From JAFAGO01 sp031987605 (GTDB lineage Bacteria; Bacteroidota; Bacteroidia; Flavobacteriales; Weeksellaceae): a stretch of DNA of 64,000 bases. Below, piece by piece: positions 26,498-34,570 of the stretch; position 1 is the first letter of the stretch; each line of letters opens with the position of its first letter. The notes under the pieces are model-generated. The model did no database searches, was not told where the DNA came from, and saw nothing but the letters and a program-made list of their open reading frames with translations. The translations under genes were made by a program, and so were the position numbers. Location of the stretch: contig DALZZF010000008.1 of the NCBI GenBank assembly GCA_031987605.1, positions 57,024-121,023 on the forward strand, given 5' to 3'.

Positions 26498-27225
26498 ATC
26501 ATTTTAATATTTAAAGCGTTAGCATTCAGGGTTAAGACTTTTCCGAGGGAAGAATGGTCAATTTTTATTGATTCGTACTGTAGTTTTTCGGCATTCACCT
26601 TGGCTGCACTTGTGGCCTCGATGTTCAGAATTCTGGCTTTTCCGGAAAGATTCACTTTTGCAGCAGACGTGGCTTCGATGTCCAATTGATGAACGTCCAG
26701 TTCGGCATCAAATTTTGAAGCACTCGTGATTTCTGCTTTCAGATTCTGAGCTTTTATTTTTCCCTGCATCTGGCTTGCACTGCTGATGTTAAGTTCTAAA
26801 TCGGTAAACTGAAAACCGTCTTCCAGAAATATTTTAGAAGCACTTTCGGCGGTAATTTTTTTCAAATCATTGGTGTAAATTGTAATTTCTGTGTTTACGT
26901 TGGTCAAACCTTTCGGGCTGTCGTAGGAAATAGCAAGTTTCCCATTTTTGTTTTTTACCGAAACGTATTTCAGCGCGTTGGAAGTGATGACTATTTTCTT
27001 TTCTGAGGATGGTTTCAGATAGACTTTAATTGCCGTTTCCACCTCAATTCCGGAGAAATCGCCCACTTTTATGGTTTTGGTTTCCATGGGTTGACCGGAA
27101 AAATTTTCGGATGGTGAGTTTTCCCATGTTGTACCGTTTTTTCCTTTAGTTCCGTTGGTTTTCACCACGATGCAACTTTGAAGTGACAAGGCAGCAACCA
27201 TCATGATTAGGATTGTTTTTTTCAT
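26494..27225 (-). CDS. GIN-domain (DUF2807) lipoprotein
   Basis: 243 aa with a lipoprotein signal (lipobox LQSC, Cys17). Residues 50-240 form the head GIN domain, a right-handed beta-solenoid: the repeat IEATSAAKVN occurs twice and ESASKIFLE / ISSASQMQG / ITSASKFDA are further turns. Some databases call this family a putative autotransporter adhesin, without experimental proof. Placement between adaptor and ATPase genes, with a 4-nt overlap into the ATPase, suggests an accessory periplasmic or surface part of this exporter. Confidence 0.85.
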   Translation of the reverse strand: MKKTILIMMVAALSLQSCIVVKTNGTKGKNGTTWENSPSENFSGQPMETKTIKVGDFSGIEVETAIKVYLKPSSEKKIVITSNALKYVSVKNKNGKLAISYDSPKGLTNVNTEITIYTNDLKKITAESASKIFLEDGFQFTDLELNISSASQMQGKIKAQNLKAEITSASKFDAELDVHQLDIEATSAAKVNLSGKARILNIEATSAAKVNAEKLQYESIKIDHSSLGKVLTLNANALNIKMI

Positions 27226-27252
27226 ATCTATTATTTATTTTGTTTTGAATTT

Positions 27253-28500
27253 CTATTTTTCTTTTATTTCCAGGATTTCATAATTTTTAAAATCCGAATA
27301 ATCCGAAACGATTACTTTATCGCCCTTTTTCAAGCCGGAAATTACTTCGTAATATAAAGGATTTTCCCTTCCTAATGAGACCACCTGTTTCACGGCTTTG
27401 TTACCTTTTACCACAAAAATCCATTTTCCGTTGGTGTCTTTGTAGAAGTTTCCTTTCGGAATCATCATGCTTTGTGTGTCGGCGGAAAGTTTCAGTTTTA
27501 CGCCAAAAGTCATCCCGATTTTCAGGTCCTTGGGTTTGTTTTCATCGGCAAAATTCAGTTCCACAGAAAATTGTCCGTCTTTTACTTCCGGCAAAACTTT
27601 GGTGATGATTACATTGTACGTTTTGTCATTGTTTTCGAGCGTTCCTTTGATTCCTGGCTGCAATTTATTGATGTAAAATTCATCCACTTTTGCCACGAGT
27701 TTATAGCCGTCCATCAGGTCGATTTTCCCGATGCTTTCTCCCGAAGTCAGATTCTGCCCGAGCGAAAGATTAAACGATGACAACCTTCCGGAAACCGGTG
27801 CCATAATCAGGAAATTATTTTTGTTGGTACGCAGCATTTCCAAACTTTTCTGCATTTGATGAATGGAAGAATTGATGTCAGCAATCTGCTGGTTTCTGGA
27901 TTGGTTTTCCTGCACAATTCCCTGTTCGGTAATCTGTTTTCTTTTTTTCTGATAATTCAGATTTTGGGTCGCAAGATCAAATTCAGATTTTTTTCCGATT
28001 TCCGCATCATATAAACGCTTCTGAAGATGATAAGTTTGCTGTGCGGTATTGTAATCATTCTGCGCCTGAAGCTGCTCTTTATTTTGGTTGAATTCCTGAT
28101 TTTTGAGCTCCAGCAACGAATTTCTCATCTGGCTGATCTGCTGCATAATTCCGGTTTCCTGATTCAGAAAATTGAATTCCGTATTCGGATTGTAAATTCT
28201 CGCCAAGGGCATTCCTTTGGTAACCATTTGCCCGTCTTCTGCATAAATTTCCTTTACCATTCCGCCTTCCAGAACGTTGACCAGAGAGGAATTCAATGAT
28301 TGGGTTTGTGCGGTAATCATGAGCATATCTTCAAATTTCCCTTCCGTAACTTCCTGAACTTGCAGATCTTCTGCTTTTACGTTAAACGTTTTTTTCTGTT
28401 GCAAAAAATACATCAGAAAAAGTCCGACTGCCACCATAATTGCCATTACAATCAAAATGATTTTGAGTTTGGAATGTTTTTTTTCTACCTTCGTATCCAT
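27253..28500 (-). CDS. HlyD-family periplasmic adaptor (MacA-like)
   Basis: 415 aa from the ATG at 28500 (MDTKVEKKHSKLK). One N-terminal TM helix (about residues 15-34), a barrel-sandwich half (VLEGGMVKEIYAEDGQMVTKGMPLARIYNP), a long coiled-coil hairpin (about residues 105-205), the second half (IMAPVSGRLSSFNLSLGQNLTSGESIG), then beta-barrel and C-terminal domains. It is the adaptor that joins the ABC permeases to TolC. The GTG at 28518 is rejected as start because it lies at or upstream of the predicted sigma-54 transcription start. First gene of the operon. Confidence 0.9.
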   Translation of the reverse strand: MDTKVEKKHSKLKIILIVMAIMVAVGLFLMYFLQQKKTFNVKAEDLQVQEVTEGKFEDMLMITAQTQSLNSSLVNVLEGGMVKEIYAEDGQMVTKGMPLARIYNPNTEFNFLNQETGIMQQISQMRNSLLELKNQEFNQNKEQLQAQNDYNTAQQTYHLQKRLYDAEIGKKSEFDLATQNLNYQKKRKQITEQGIVQENQSRNQQIADINSSIHQMQKSLEMLRTNKNNFLIMAPVSGRLSSFNLSLGQNLTSGESIGKIDLMDGYKLVAKVDEFYINKLQPGIKGTLENNDKTYNVIITKVLPEVKDGQFSVELNFADENKPKDLKIGMTFGVKLKLSADTQSMMIPKGNFYKDTNGKWIFVVKGNKAVKQVVSLGRENPLYYEVISGLKKGDKVIVSDYSDFKNYEILEIKEK

Positions 28501-28527
28501 ATTAGTAAACTGATTCACAGGATATTA

Positions 28528-28543
28528 TGCGAGTTGCGTACCA
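28528..28543 (-). promoter_or_regulatory. sigma-54 (-24/-12) promoter of the exporter operon
   Basis: On the minus strand TGGTACG-CAAC-TCGCA against the RpoN consensus TGGCACG-N4-TTGCW: the invariant GG and GC are present with exactly 10 bp between them. Transcription would start near 28517, giving a leader of about 17 nt to the HlyD ATG at 28500. The divergent neighbour encodes a sigma-54 activator. Confidence 0.75.
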
Positions 28544-28606
28544 CGAATTAATCATCTTGTAAGTGCCTGCAAATGAGCATAAAACCAAATGGGTTACAAA
28601 TAGAAG

Positions 28607-28643
28607 TGTCCGAAATCGAACAATTAATGTCCAAAAATGAACA
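28607..28643. promoter_or_regulatory. two enhancer (UAS) sites for the sigma-54 activator
   Basis: TGTCCGAAATCGAACA (28607-28622) and TGTCCAAAAATGAACA (28628-28643): the same imperfect dyad TGTCC-N6-GAACA twice, starts 21 bp apart (two helical turns), about 65-100 bp upstream of the -24 box. They also lie within 25 bp of the regulator's own ATG, so autoregulation is possible. Binding is inferred. Confidence 0.6.
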
Positions 28644-28667
28644 TTTAGAAAATAAATATTACAGCCA

Positions 28668-30002
28668 ATGCGCAAAAAAGAAGCACGAATCCTGATTGTA
28701 GATGACGACGAAGACATTTTGTTTTCCGCCAGAGTATGGCTGAAAAAATTCTTTACCGAAATTTTTACGCTCAGTTCGCCCAATAAAATCATTCCCACAA
28801 TCAACGAAAATGAAATTGATGTAATTCTGCTGGATATGAATTTTCGCCGTGGTTTTGAAGACGGAAAAGAAGGGCTGTACTGGCTGTCCGAAATTCAGGA
28901 AATCGATCCGACCATTCCCGTGATTTTGATGACGGCGTATGGCGAAGTGGAACTGGCGGTGGATGCGCTTAAAAAAGGGGCAACCGATTTTATCCTCAAA
29001 CCATGGAATAATGAAAAACTCTACGCATCCGTCAATCTCGCCGTTGATGTTTCGCGGAAAAATAAAAAACTGACACGCTGGGAAAATCTGCAGGAACAGC
29101 ATGCAGATTACCAGTTGGAATCCCGTTCTCCAAAGATGATTGAGGTCATGGCAACATTAAAAAAAGTGGCGCAAACCGATGCCAATGTGCTGTTGCTGGG
29201 CGAAAACGGAACCGGAAAACTGGTGATGGCAGAATATCTTTTCCGCCATTCTAAAAGGAAAAACGAACCATTTGTGCATATCGATCTGGGTTCGCTTTCG
29301 GAGAATCTTTTTGAGGCCGAACTTTTCGGATATGCGAAAGGTGCTTTTACCGATGCCAAAACCGACAAAGCCGGAAAAATTGAAAATGCAGACGGCGGAA
29401 CCGTATTTCTGGACGAAATCGGAAATCTTTCGTTGCCATTGCAGCAAAAAATTCTGACATTAATTCAAACCAAAAAACTGTCCAGAATTGGCGAAACCAA
29501 AGAGCGTTTTCCGGATGTCCGTTTTATTTTTGCTACGAATGCCGATCTTAAAAAACTGGTTTCAGAAGGCAAATTCCGGGAGGATTTGTATTTTCGGATC
29601 AATACGGTTGAAGTGCAGCTTCCGCCGCTTCGGGAACGAAAAGAAGATTTGGAAAGTCTGGTGGATTTCTTCATTAAAAAATATGAAAAAAAATATGGAA
29701 AAACCCATATTACCCTTCAAAATCTGGAGCAGATTTCGCATTATGCTTTTCCCGGAAATATCCGCGAACTGGAACACGCCATTGAACGCGAAATTATTCT
29801 ATCCGATTCTGAACAGATTTCCTTAAAATTGGAAAATTCGGTGAATGAAGCGGCCATCATTTCATTAAATATCGAAGAAATGGAAGAAAAACTGATTAAA
29901 AATGCGTTGAAAAAATATCAGGGAAATATTTCTGCCGCCGCCGATGCTTTGGGACTTTCGCGTGCTGCTTTGTACAGAAGAATGGAGAAATTCGGACTTT
30001 GA
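28668..30002 (+). CDS. sigma-54-dependent response regulator (NtrC/AtoC type)
   Basis: 444 aa. Receiver domain about residues 5-125 with the acidic cluster D12-D14 and phospho-acceptor Asp56 in VILLDMNF, the conserved T in MTAYG and K in LKPW. AAA+ domain about 145-375: Walker A GENGTGK, the sigma-54 contact loop reads GAFTDA instead of the canonical GAFTGA, Walker B GGTVFLDEIG, arginine-finger region FREDLYFRINTVEVQLPPLRER. The C-terminal Fis-type helix-turn-helix has NISAAADALGLSRAALYRRMEKFG. It should bind the sites at 28607-28643 and drive the -24/-12 promoter of the exporter operon. Its partner kinase follows at 30488. Confidence 0.93.
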   Translation: MRKKEARILIVDDDEDILFSARVWLKKFFTEIFTLSSPNKIIPTINENEIDVILLDMNFRRGFEDGKEGLYWLSEIQEIDPTIPVILMTAYGEVELAVDALKKGATDFILKPWNNEKLYASVNLAVDVSRKNKKLTRWENLQEQHADYQLESRSPKMIEVMATLKKVAQTDANVLLLGENGTGKLVMAEYLFRHSKRKNEPFVHIDLGSLSENLFEAELFGYAKGAFTDAKTDKAGKIENADGGTVFLDEIGNLSLPLQQKILTLIQTKKLSRIGETKERFPDVRFIFATNADLKKLVSEGKFREDLYFRINTVEVQLPPLRERKEDLESLVDFFIKKYEKKYGKTHITLQNLEQISHYAFPGNIRELEHAIEREIILSDSEQISLKLENSVNEAAIISLNIEEMEEKLIKNALKKYQGNISAAADALGLSRAALYRRMEKFGL

Positions 30003-30487
30003 TTATTTTAGATTTTAATGAAAAAAATAAAAGCAAATACCTGTTATACATTTTAAATCATTGTATTTCGAAGATAAGTTAACGGCTTTGTTTATCTTAT
30101 TTTTCAAAAAATTCGTTTATTTTTTTGTCTTGCTTTGCGTTTAAATTATCGCAAGGTGAAACGAAGTTTTTTTAAAGAAAACTTTTTTAGAGATAAACAA
30201 AGGCACTTCGCTTAAGTAAATAACACAATGCATATTGATGTTTTTGATTTACAAATAATTGTATTTTTATTCTAAATGCACATTGGATAAAGCCAATATA
30301 ATTTTGTATTTCATTTTTTAGTGAAACGGCTTTGTATGGCTTAAAAAGCATTGAGCAGTTAAAAAATCTTTGTATATCATTGCGTTGAAAAAGCATGATG
30401 ATTTAGATTTTGAATGAGAATAAAGAGAAAAGAATAAAGACTTTACACATCGATAACTTCATAATTATAAAACTTCAACCATCAACA
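30003..30487. other. gap between regulator and kinase, decayed repeat
   Basis: No supported gene. About 30131-30390 aligns, with many differences, to the palindromic element at 45465-45726: shared blocks include GAAACGAAG, AGATAAACAAAGGC and AAAAATCTTTGTAT before a final TGCGTT. The two-component genes are therefore separated by an old insertion and may be transcribed separately. Confidence 0.5.
30131..30390. repeat. decayed copy of the MITE-like element
   Basis: Same orientation as copy 1. Shared blocks in order: ATTATCGCAAGGTGAAACGAAG against ATTAACGCAAAGGGAAACGAAG; AGATAAACAAAGGC; CTTTGTATnnCTTAAAA; AAAAATCTTTGTAT and a final TTGCGTT. No target duplication is visible, as expected for an old copy. 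Confidence 0.5.
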
Positions 30488-31816
30488 ATGAAAAAAGGAT
30501 TGCGTTTCCTGTGGATTGCGTTTTGCTTACTGAGCATTTTGTTTTGCCTTGCGGCTTTCGACGCTTTCTATCAGCAGAAATATTTTACGGGAACAGCATT
30601 TTTGCTGATTGCTTTGGTTTCACTCGTCTATTGCTGGAATTTAATTTCAAGGAAAATGCGGGAAACCGAGAAAATCATCCATGCGATCCGGCAAAAAGAT
30701 TTTTCGCTTTTTCCAAAAGAAATTCCCGGTGATGATTTGAAAAACAGCGCAGTCAAGCTTTATTATCAGTCGAAAGAAGAGCATTCGCAGCTGTATTCTT
30801 ACAAAAATTTGTACGATACAATTCTTAATAAATTAGAAATCGGTTTTCTTATTTTAAGCAAAAAATCAAGCGAAACCAACTGGAATGTTTTCTACTGCAA
30901 TCCCAGTTTTTTAGACCTTCTGAAGGTTCCTAAATACAATCAATGGGATTTCTACAAAGAAAAAATACCTCAATTTTATCATCTGATTGAAAGCACAAAC
31001 TATCAGGATTCTCAGGATTTCATTGATGTTTCGATTGAAAACCGTTCTCGAAATTCATTTTCCATCCGCACCTCGAGAATGTCCGGTTATGGCAACGATT
31101 TCTGCATTATTTCGCTGGAATCTATCCAGAAAATTATCGATCAGAAGGAAAAACAGGCGTGGAATAATTTAATGAAAGTGATTTCCCATGAACTGCTGAA
31201 TACGCTAACCCCGGTTAACTCACTGATTTACAACCTTGAATATCTTACCGAACAGGAAGAACTTTCCAAAGATGACCAATCTGAAATCCGGGAAAGTTTA
31301 AAAATCATCAATTCCAAATCTCAGCAATTGCTGCATTTTATTGAGAGTTACCGCCAGATTGCCGAACTTCCAAAACCTCGGAAAAGCCGCATCAATCTGA
31401 AAAATTCGGTGGAAAAAGTGGTGAAAATGTTTGATTCAGAATTCAGATCCAACAGCATTGAAGTTCAAAGCGAGATTTATGATTTGTACGTAAATGCCGA
31501 TGAAAAAATGATCGAACGCGTGCTGGTAAATTTAATCACCAATGCCATTTTTGCAGTTGAAAAAACTTCCGGCAAAATAATTTCGATCCGTTTTCTGGAG
31601 CAATCCAACCGCAGCATTATTCAGATTGAGGATTCCGGCGAAGGCATCCAAACCGGAATTTCGGACAAAATTTTTCTGCCGTTTTTCACCACGCGACAAA
31701 ATGGTTCCGGAATTGGATTAACGCTCGCAAAAAGCATTATGGAAGCTCATAACGGCTATCTTACTTTTAAAAACCGCGAGCAGGGAAGTACTTTTGAAAT
31801 GTGGATGGTAACATAA
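30488..31816 (+). CDS. sensor histidine kinase, two TMs with tiny external loop
   Basis: 442 aa from the ATG at 30488 (MKKGLRFLWIAFCLLS); an open extension to 30410 lacks support. TM1 about residues 6-26 and TM2 about 35-53 leave only some eight residues (YQQKYFTG) outside. A PAS-like region follows (about 110-215), then the H-box with His234 (VISHELLNTLTP) and an HATPase_c domain with N-box NLITNAIFAV, G1 box DSGEGI and G2 box GSGIGLTLAKSIMEAHNG. With no periplasmic sensor domain it fits the intramembrane-sensing class, whose members often take their signal from an ABC permease. The cognate regulator is the adjacent gene. Confidence 0.88.
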   Translation: MKKGLRFLWIAFCLLSILFCLAAFDAFYQQKYFTGTAFLLIALVSLVYCWNLISRKMRETEKIIHAIRQKDFSLFPKEIPGDDLKNSAVKLYYQSKEEHSQLYSYKNLYDTILNKLEIGFLILSKKSSETNWNVFYCNPSFLDLLKVPKYNQWDFYKEKIPQFYHLIESTNYQDSQDFIDVSIENRSRNSFSIRTSRMSGYGNDFCIISLESIQKIIDQKEKQAWNNLMKVISHELLNTLTPVNSLIYNLEYLTEQEELSKDDQSEIRESLKIINSKSQQLLHFIESYRQIAELPKPRKSRINLKNSVEKVVKMFDSEFRSNSIEVQSEIYDLYVNADEKMIERVLVNLITNAIFAVEKTSGKIISIRFLEQSNRSIIQIEDSGEGIQTGISDKIFLPFFTTRQNGSGIGLTLAKSIMEAHNGYLTFKNREQGSTFEMWMVT

Positions 31817-31938
31817 ATTTCGCCTTATAAATAATAATGAAAACTACTTTTATCACAAAGTTCAAAGTAACATTTCAAAATTTTACAACACTTATCTTTT
31901 CAGAAACAATTCATTACATTTACTGAAAATTGACAGGT

Positions 31939-32994
31939 ATGAAGAAATATAAAATTTTAATTGTTGCTCTGGGCGTGCTGTTTTTCCAGTCATGTTCGGT
32001 AAAGAATTCTCCTCTCGATCATTCAGATTCAAATACTATTGAAACGGGTGAATCGAATCCTTTTCAAAATGCATTAAATCAGATAAAAGAAGCAGATTTA
32101 AAGAAGAATCTTTACATTATTGCTTCAGATGAAATGCAAGGTCGCGACACCGGAAGTCCCGGACAGAAAAAGGCGGGTGAATACATGATAAATTTTTATA
32201 AGGAACTTGGGATTTCTCATCCTCCAAAAATGGATTCCTATTATCAGAAAGTTCCGTCTGAATTTATGAAAAGCTGGTCGGGAACTTTGCCTGATTCCGA
32301 AAATATTCTTGCTTATATTCCCGGCTCTGAAAAACCTGAGGAAATTATTGTCGTTTCTGCCCATTACGATCATGTAGGAACCAAAAATGGAGTAGTGTAC
32401 AACGGCGCGGATGATGATGGAAGCGGAACGGTTGCTGTGATGGAAATTGCTAAAGCATTTCAGTCTGCCAAAAAAGCTGGACACGGACCAAAACGTTCGG
32501 TTTTATTTCTGCATGTTACCGGTGAAGAACACGGGCTTTTTGGTTCGGATTATTATGCCAAAAATCCCATTTTTCCTTTGGAAAATACCGTTGTTGATCT
32601 GAACATTGATATGATTGGCCGCGATGATCCTGAAAACCGCGGAAAACAATACGTATATGTAATCGGTTCCGATATGCTGAGTTCCGAATTGAAAACCATT
32701 AACGAAGCCGCGAACAAAAAAACGGTAAATCTGGAACTAAACTACAAATACGATGATCCGAAAGATCCACAACGTTTATATTACCGTTCCGATCATTATA
32801 ATTTTGCAAAAAACGGAATTCCTGTAGCGTTTTATTTTGATGGTATTCATGAAGATTATCACAAACCAACCGATACACCGGACAAAATCGACTATCCTTT
32901 GCTCACCAAAAGAACCCAACTGGTTTTTGCGACTGCATGGGAACTGGCAAACCGCGATGCAAGGATTGTGGTGGATGGTAAAAATACCCGATAA
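31939..32994 (+). CDS. M28-family metallopeptidase lipoprotein
   Basis: 351 aa from ATG 31939; the frame opens at a TTG three codons earlier. Lipoprotein signal with lipobox FQSC. The M28 zinc-binding set is visible: SAHYDHVG (His), NGADDDGSG (bridging Asp), TGEEHGLFGS (catalytic Glu), NIDMIGRDD (Asp) and RSDHYNFAKNGIPVAFYFDG (His). It should be a di-zinc aminopeptidase anchored in the outer or inner membrane facing the periplasm or outside, acting in peptide use. Single gene; a plus-strand terminator lies at 33132-33159 beyond the antisense tRNA. Confidence 0.92.
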   Translation: MKKYKILIVALGVLFFQSCSVKNSPLDHSDSNTIETGESNPFQNALNQIKEADLKKNLYIIASDEMQGRDTGSPGQKKAGEYMINFYKELGISHPPKMDSYYQKVPSEFMKSWSGTLPDSENILAYIPGSEKPEEIIVVSAHYDHVGTKNGVVYNGADDDGSGTVAVMEIAKAFQSAKKAGHGPKRSVLFLHVTGEEHGLFGSDYYAKNPIFPLENTVVDLNIDMIGRDDPENRGKQYVYVIGSDMLSSELKTINEAANKKTVNLELNYKYDDPKDPQRLYYRSDHYNFAKNGIPVAFYFDGIHEDYHKPTDTPDKIDYPLLTKRTQLVFATAWELANRDARIVVDGKNTR

Positions 32995-33010
32995 AAATTA
33001 TTAAATATAG

Positions 33011-33082
33011 TAGCCCCGAGCAGAATCGAACTGCTATCTAAAGTTTAGGAAACTTCTATTCTATCCGTTGAACTACGGGGCC
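33011..33082 (-). tRNA. tRNA-Arg, anticodon CCT
   Basis: 72 nt on the minus strand, folding as a full cloverleaf: acceptor GGCCCCG/CGGGGCT (one G-T pair), D arm GTTC/GAAT, anticodon stem GAAGT/ACTTT with loop TTCCTAA (anticodon CCT, reads AGG), variable AGAT, T arm AGCAG-TTCGATT-CTGCT, discriminator A. CCA is not encoded: the bases after the discriminator read CTA. Confidence 0.96.
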
Positions 33083-33097
33083 GAAATTGAAATGCTG

Positions 33098-33129
33098 CAA
33101 AGGTATTATTAAATCACAGTAAAATCAAA
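33098..33129 (-). promoter_or_regulatory. promoter of tRNA-Arg
   Basis: On the minus strand TTTG (33126-33129), 20-bp spacer, TACCTTTG (33098-33105): a full Bacteroidota promoter, with the -7 box 16 bp before the first tRNA base. Confidence 0.75.
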
Positions 33130-33131
33130 AA

Positions 33132-33159
33132 AAAGCCCGGATTTCGATTCGGGTTTTTT
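33132..33159 (+). terminator. terminator downstream of the M28 gene
   Basis: AAAGCCCGgA - loop - TTCGGGTTTTTT on the plus strand. It would stop transcripts of the M28 gene that run through the antisense side of the tRNA. Confidence 0.75.
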
Positions 33160-33275
33160 CTTTTTTGAGAAGATTATTTTATTCTTTCCTAAAATTTGAG
33201 ATTAATAAAATTTTGATTTGTATAAGTAAAGAAAAATTTCAATTTGATTTTATCTGCCAACGTTTTTACAATTCC

Positions 33276-33283
33276 TAAATTTG
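33276..33283 (+). promoter_or_regulatory. candidate -7 box of the bestrophin gene
   Basis: TAAATTTG, 12 bp before the ATG at 33295. It implies a very short leader and excludes the TTG at 33244 as start. Confidence 0.4.
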
Positions 33284-33294
33284 CAAAAAAAAGG

Positions 33295-34209
33295 ATGGTT
33301 GTTCGCGAAAGCAAAAATTGGTTTTCATTGTTATTTATTTGGAATGGATCTATTCTCAGAAAAGTACTTGTTCAACTTTTAATTATTACTGCTTTTTCAA
33401 TAATTGTTTATTTCTTTAAAGGGAAAATTTACGATTATAAAATTCATTTAAATCCTGCAATATTCACTTTAATCGGACTTGCACTTGCAATTTTTATGGG
33501 ATTTTGTAATAGTGCGAGTTACGATCGTTTTTGGGAAGGTCGAAAATTGTGGGGTGCTTTGGTGATTGATACTCGGTCTTTGGTTCGGCAAATTTTAAGT
33601 TTGGTAAAAGATGTTTCTAAAGAGGATCAAGATCAGTTTATAAAATGGGTTGCCGCATTTTGTTGGGCATTAAATTTTCAGTTAAGAAATAAATCAGGAG
33701 AAGAACATCTTAAAAGATTACTTTCTGCAGATGATTTTAATTGCATTAAAGACAAACATTTTAAACCAGTTGCGCTATTAGATTTAATGGCGGAATGGAT
33801 CAGCAATAAACAAAAAGAACAAAAAATTGACACCATTGTTTTAGCACAATTGGACAATCAACTCAATGCGCTTTCAGAAATTGCAGGTGGTTGTGAAAGA
33901 ATTAGCAATACACCGCTTCCGTTTCCGTATCGTTTGTTGATGCATCGTACGGTTTATCTGTATTGTTTTTGGTTGCCGTTTGGTTTGGTGGATGTTGCAG
34001 GTTTAATGATGCCGATTATTGTTTTGCTCATCAGTTATACATTTATAGCTTTGGATGCGATCATTCAAGAAATTACAGATCCTTTTGGTGAAGAAGAAAA
34101 TGATTTGGCTCTGGATACAATTTGCCAAACGATTGAATTTTCGATTAATGAACAAGCAGGAATTCCAAATAATAAACTTGTCAAAAAAAGTTCTTATATC
34201 TTGAATTAG
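33295..34209 (+). CDS. bestrophin-family anion channel (YneE-like)
   Basis: 304 aa from the ATG at 33295 (MVVRESKNWFSLLFIWNGSILRK). The bacterial bestrophin signature is clear: the N-terminal N/W-rich segment, TM1 and TM2, then FNSASYDRFWEGRKLWGALVIDTRSLVRQ-like sequence at about residues 75-105, the central helical region, and the second TM pair with LPFPYRLLMHRTVYLYCFWLPFGLVD. Known bacterial homologues form pentameric channels that conduct cations or anions. The C-terminus has the DPFGEEENDLALD motif, the equivalent of the bestrophin acidic Ca-clasp region. Single gene, convergent with an S41 peptidase. Confidence 0.9.
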   Translation: MVVRESKNWFSLLFIWNGSILRKVLVQLLIITAFSIIVYFFKGKIYDYKIHLNPAIFTLIGLALAIFMGFCNSASYDRFWEGRKLWGALVIDTRSLVRQILSLVKDVSKEDQDQFIKWVAAFCWALNFQLRNKSGEEHLKRLLSADDFNCIKDKHFKPVALLDLMAEWISNKQKEQKIDTIVLAQLDNQLNALSEIAGGCERISNTPLPFPYRLLMHRTVYLYCFWLPFGLVDVAGLMMPIIVLLISYTFIALDAIIQEITDPFGEEENDLALDTICQTIEFSINEQAGIPNNKLVKKSSYILN

Positions 34210-34273
34210 AGCCATTTTAATTTACATTGTCAATTTTAAAATCAGATTTTTTTTTGAAATGTAAATTGAAAAA

Positions 34274-34307
34274 TTAGAATTGATTTTTTTTCAAAAATCA
34301 ATTCTAA
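34274..34307. terminator. long AT-rich hairpin after the bestrophin gene
   Basis: 15-bp perfect stem with a 4-nt loop, 65 bp past the bestrophin stop; weak T-run. Possible terminator. Confidence 0.5.
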
Positions 34308-34379
34308 TAAAAGAATCCGCTCTTTAGAAGCGGATCCAGTAGATAAAACATCTCATTTTTTTAGTTATACATCACAAAA

Positions 34380-34410
34380 AAGCACGGCTGACAAAGCCGT
34401 GCTTAAATTT
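34380..34410. terminator. bidirectional terminator
   Basis: AAGCACGGCT - GACAA - AGCCGTGCTT with A residues on the left and AAATTTTT on the right, so it can act on both strands between the convergent genes. Confidence 0.75.
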
Positions 34411-34570
34411 TTATCGAAATTTAAATCAATATCTGGTGTTAGAGAAAAAAAACCGATGGGTTTCACTTTTACATCTTTTGATAGTCAAATATAGAAAATA
34501 ATTTGATACACAATATTAATCGAATGTTAAAATTCACCACTTATCCACATTTTTTTGTGGATAAAAGTTT

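Larger units (their letters stand above)
34210..34570. other. convergent gap with three hairpins
   Basis: Between convergent genes. Contains a 15-bp perfect stem TTAGAATTGATTTTT / AAAAATCAATTCTAA (34274-34307), a palindrome GAATCCGCT...AGCGGATCC (34313-34337) and a terminator (34380-34410). No ORF. Confidence 0.75.

Noticed and set aside
28502..28518. GTG at 28518 as start of the HlyD gene
   Set aside because: It lies at or before the predicted sigma-54 transcription start; the ATG at 28500 fits the family.
33244..33294. TTG start 17 codons upstream for the bestrophin gene
   Set aside because: The extension overlaps a -7 promoter box, and the conserved bestrophin N-terminus starts at the ATG at 33295.
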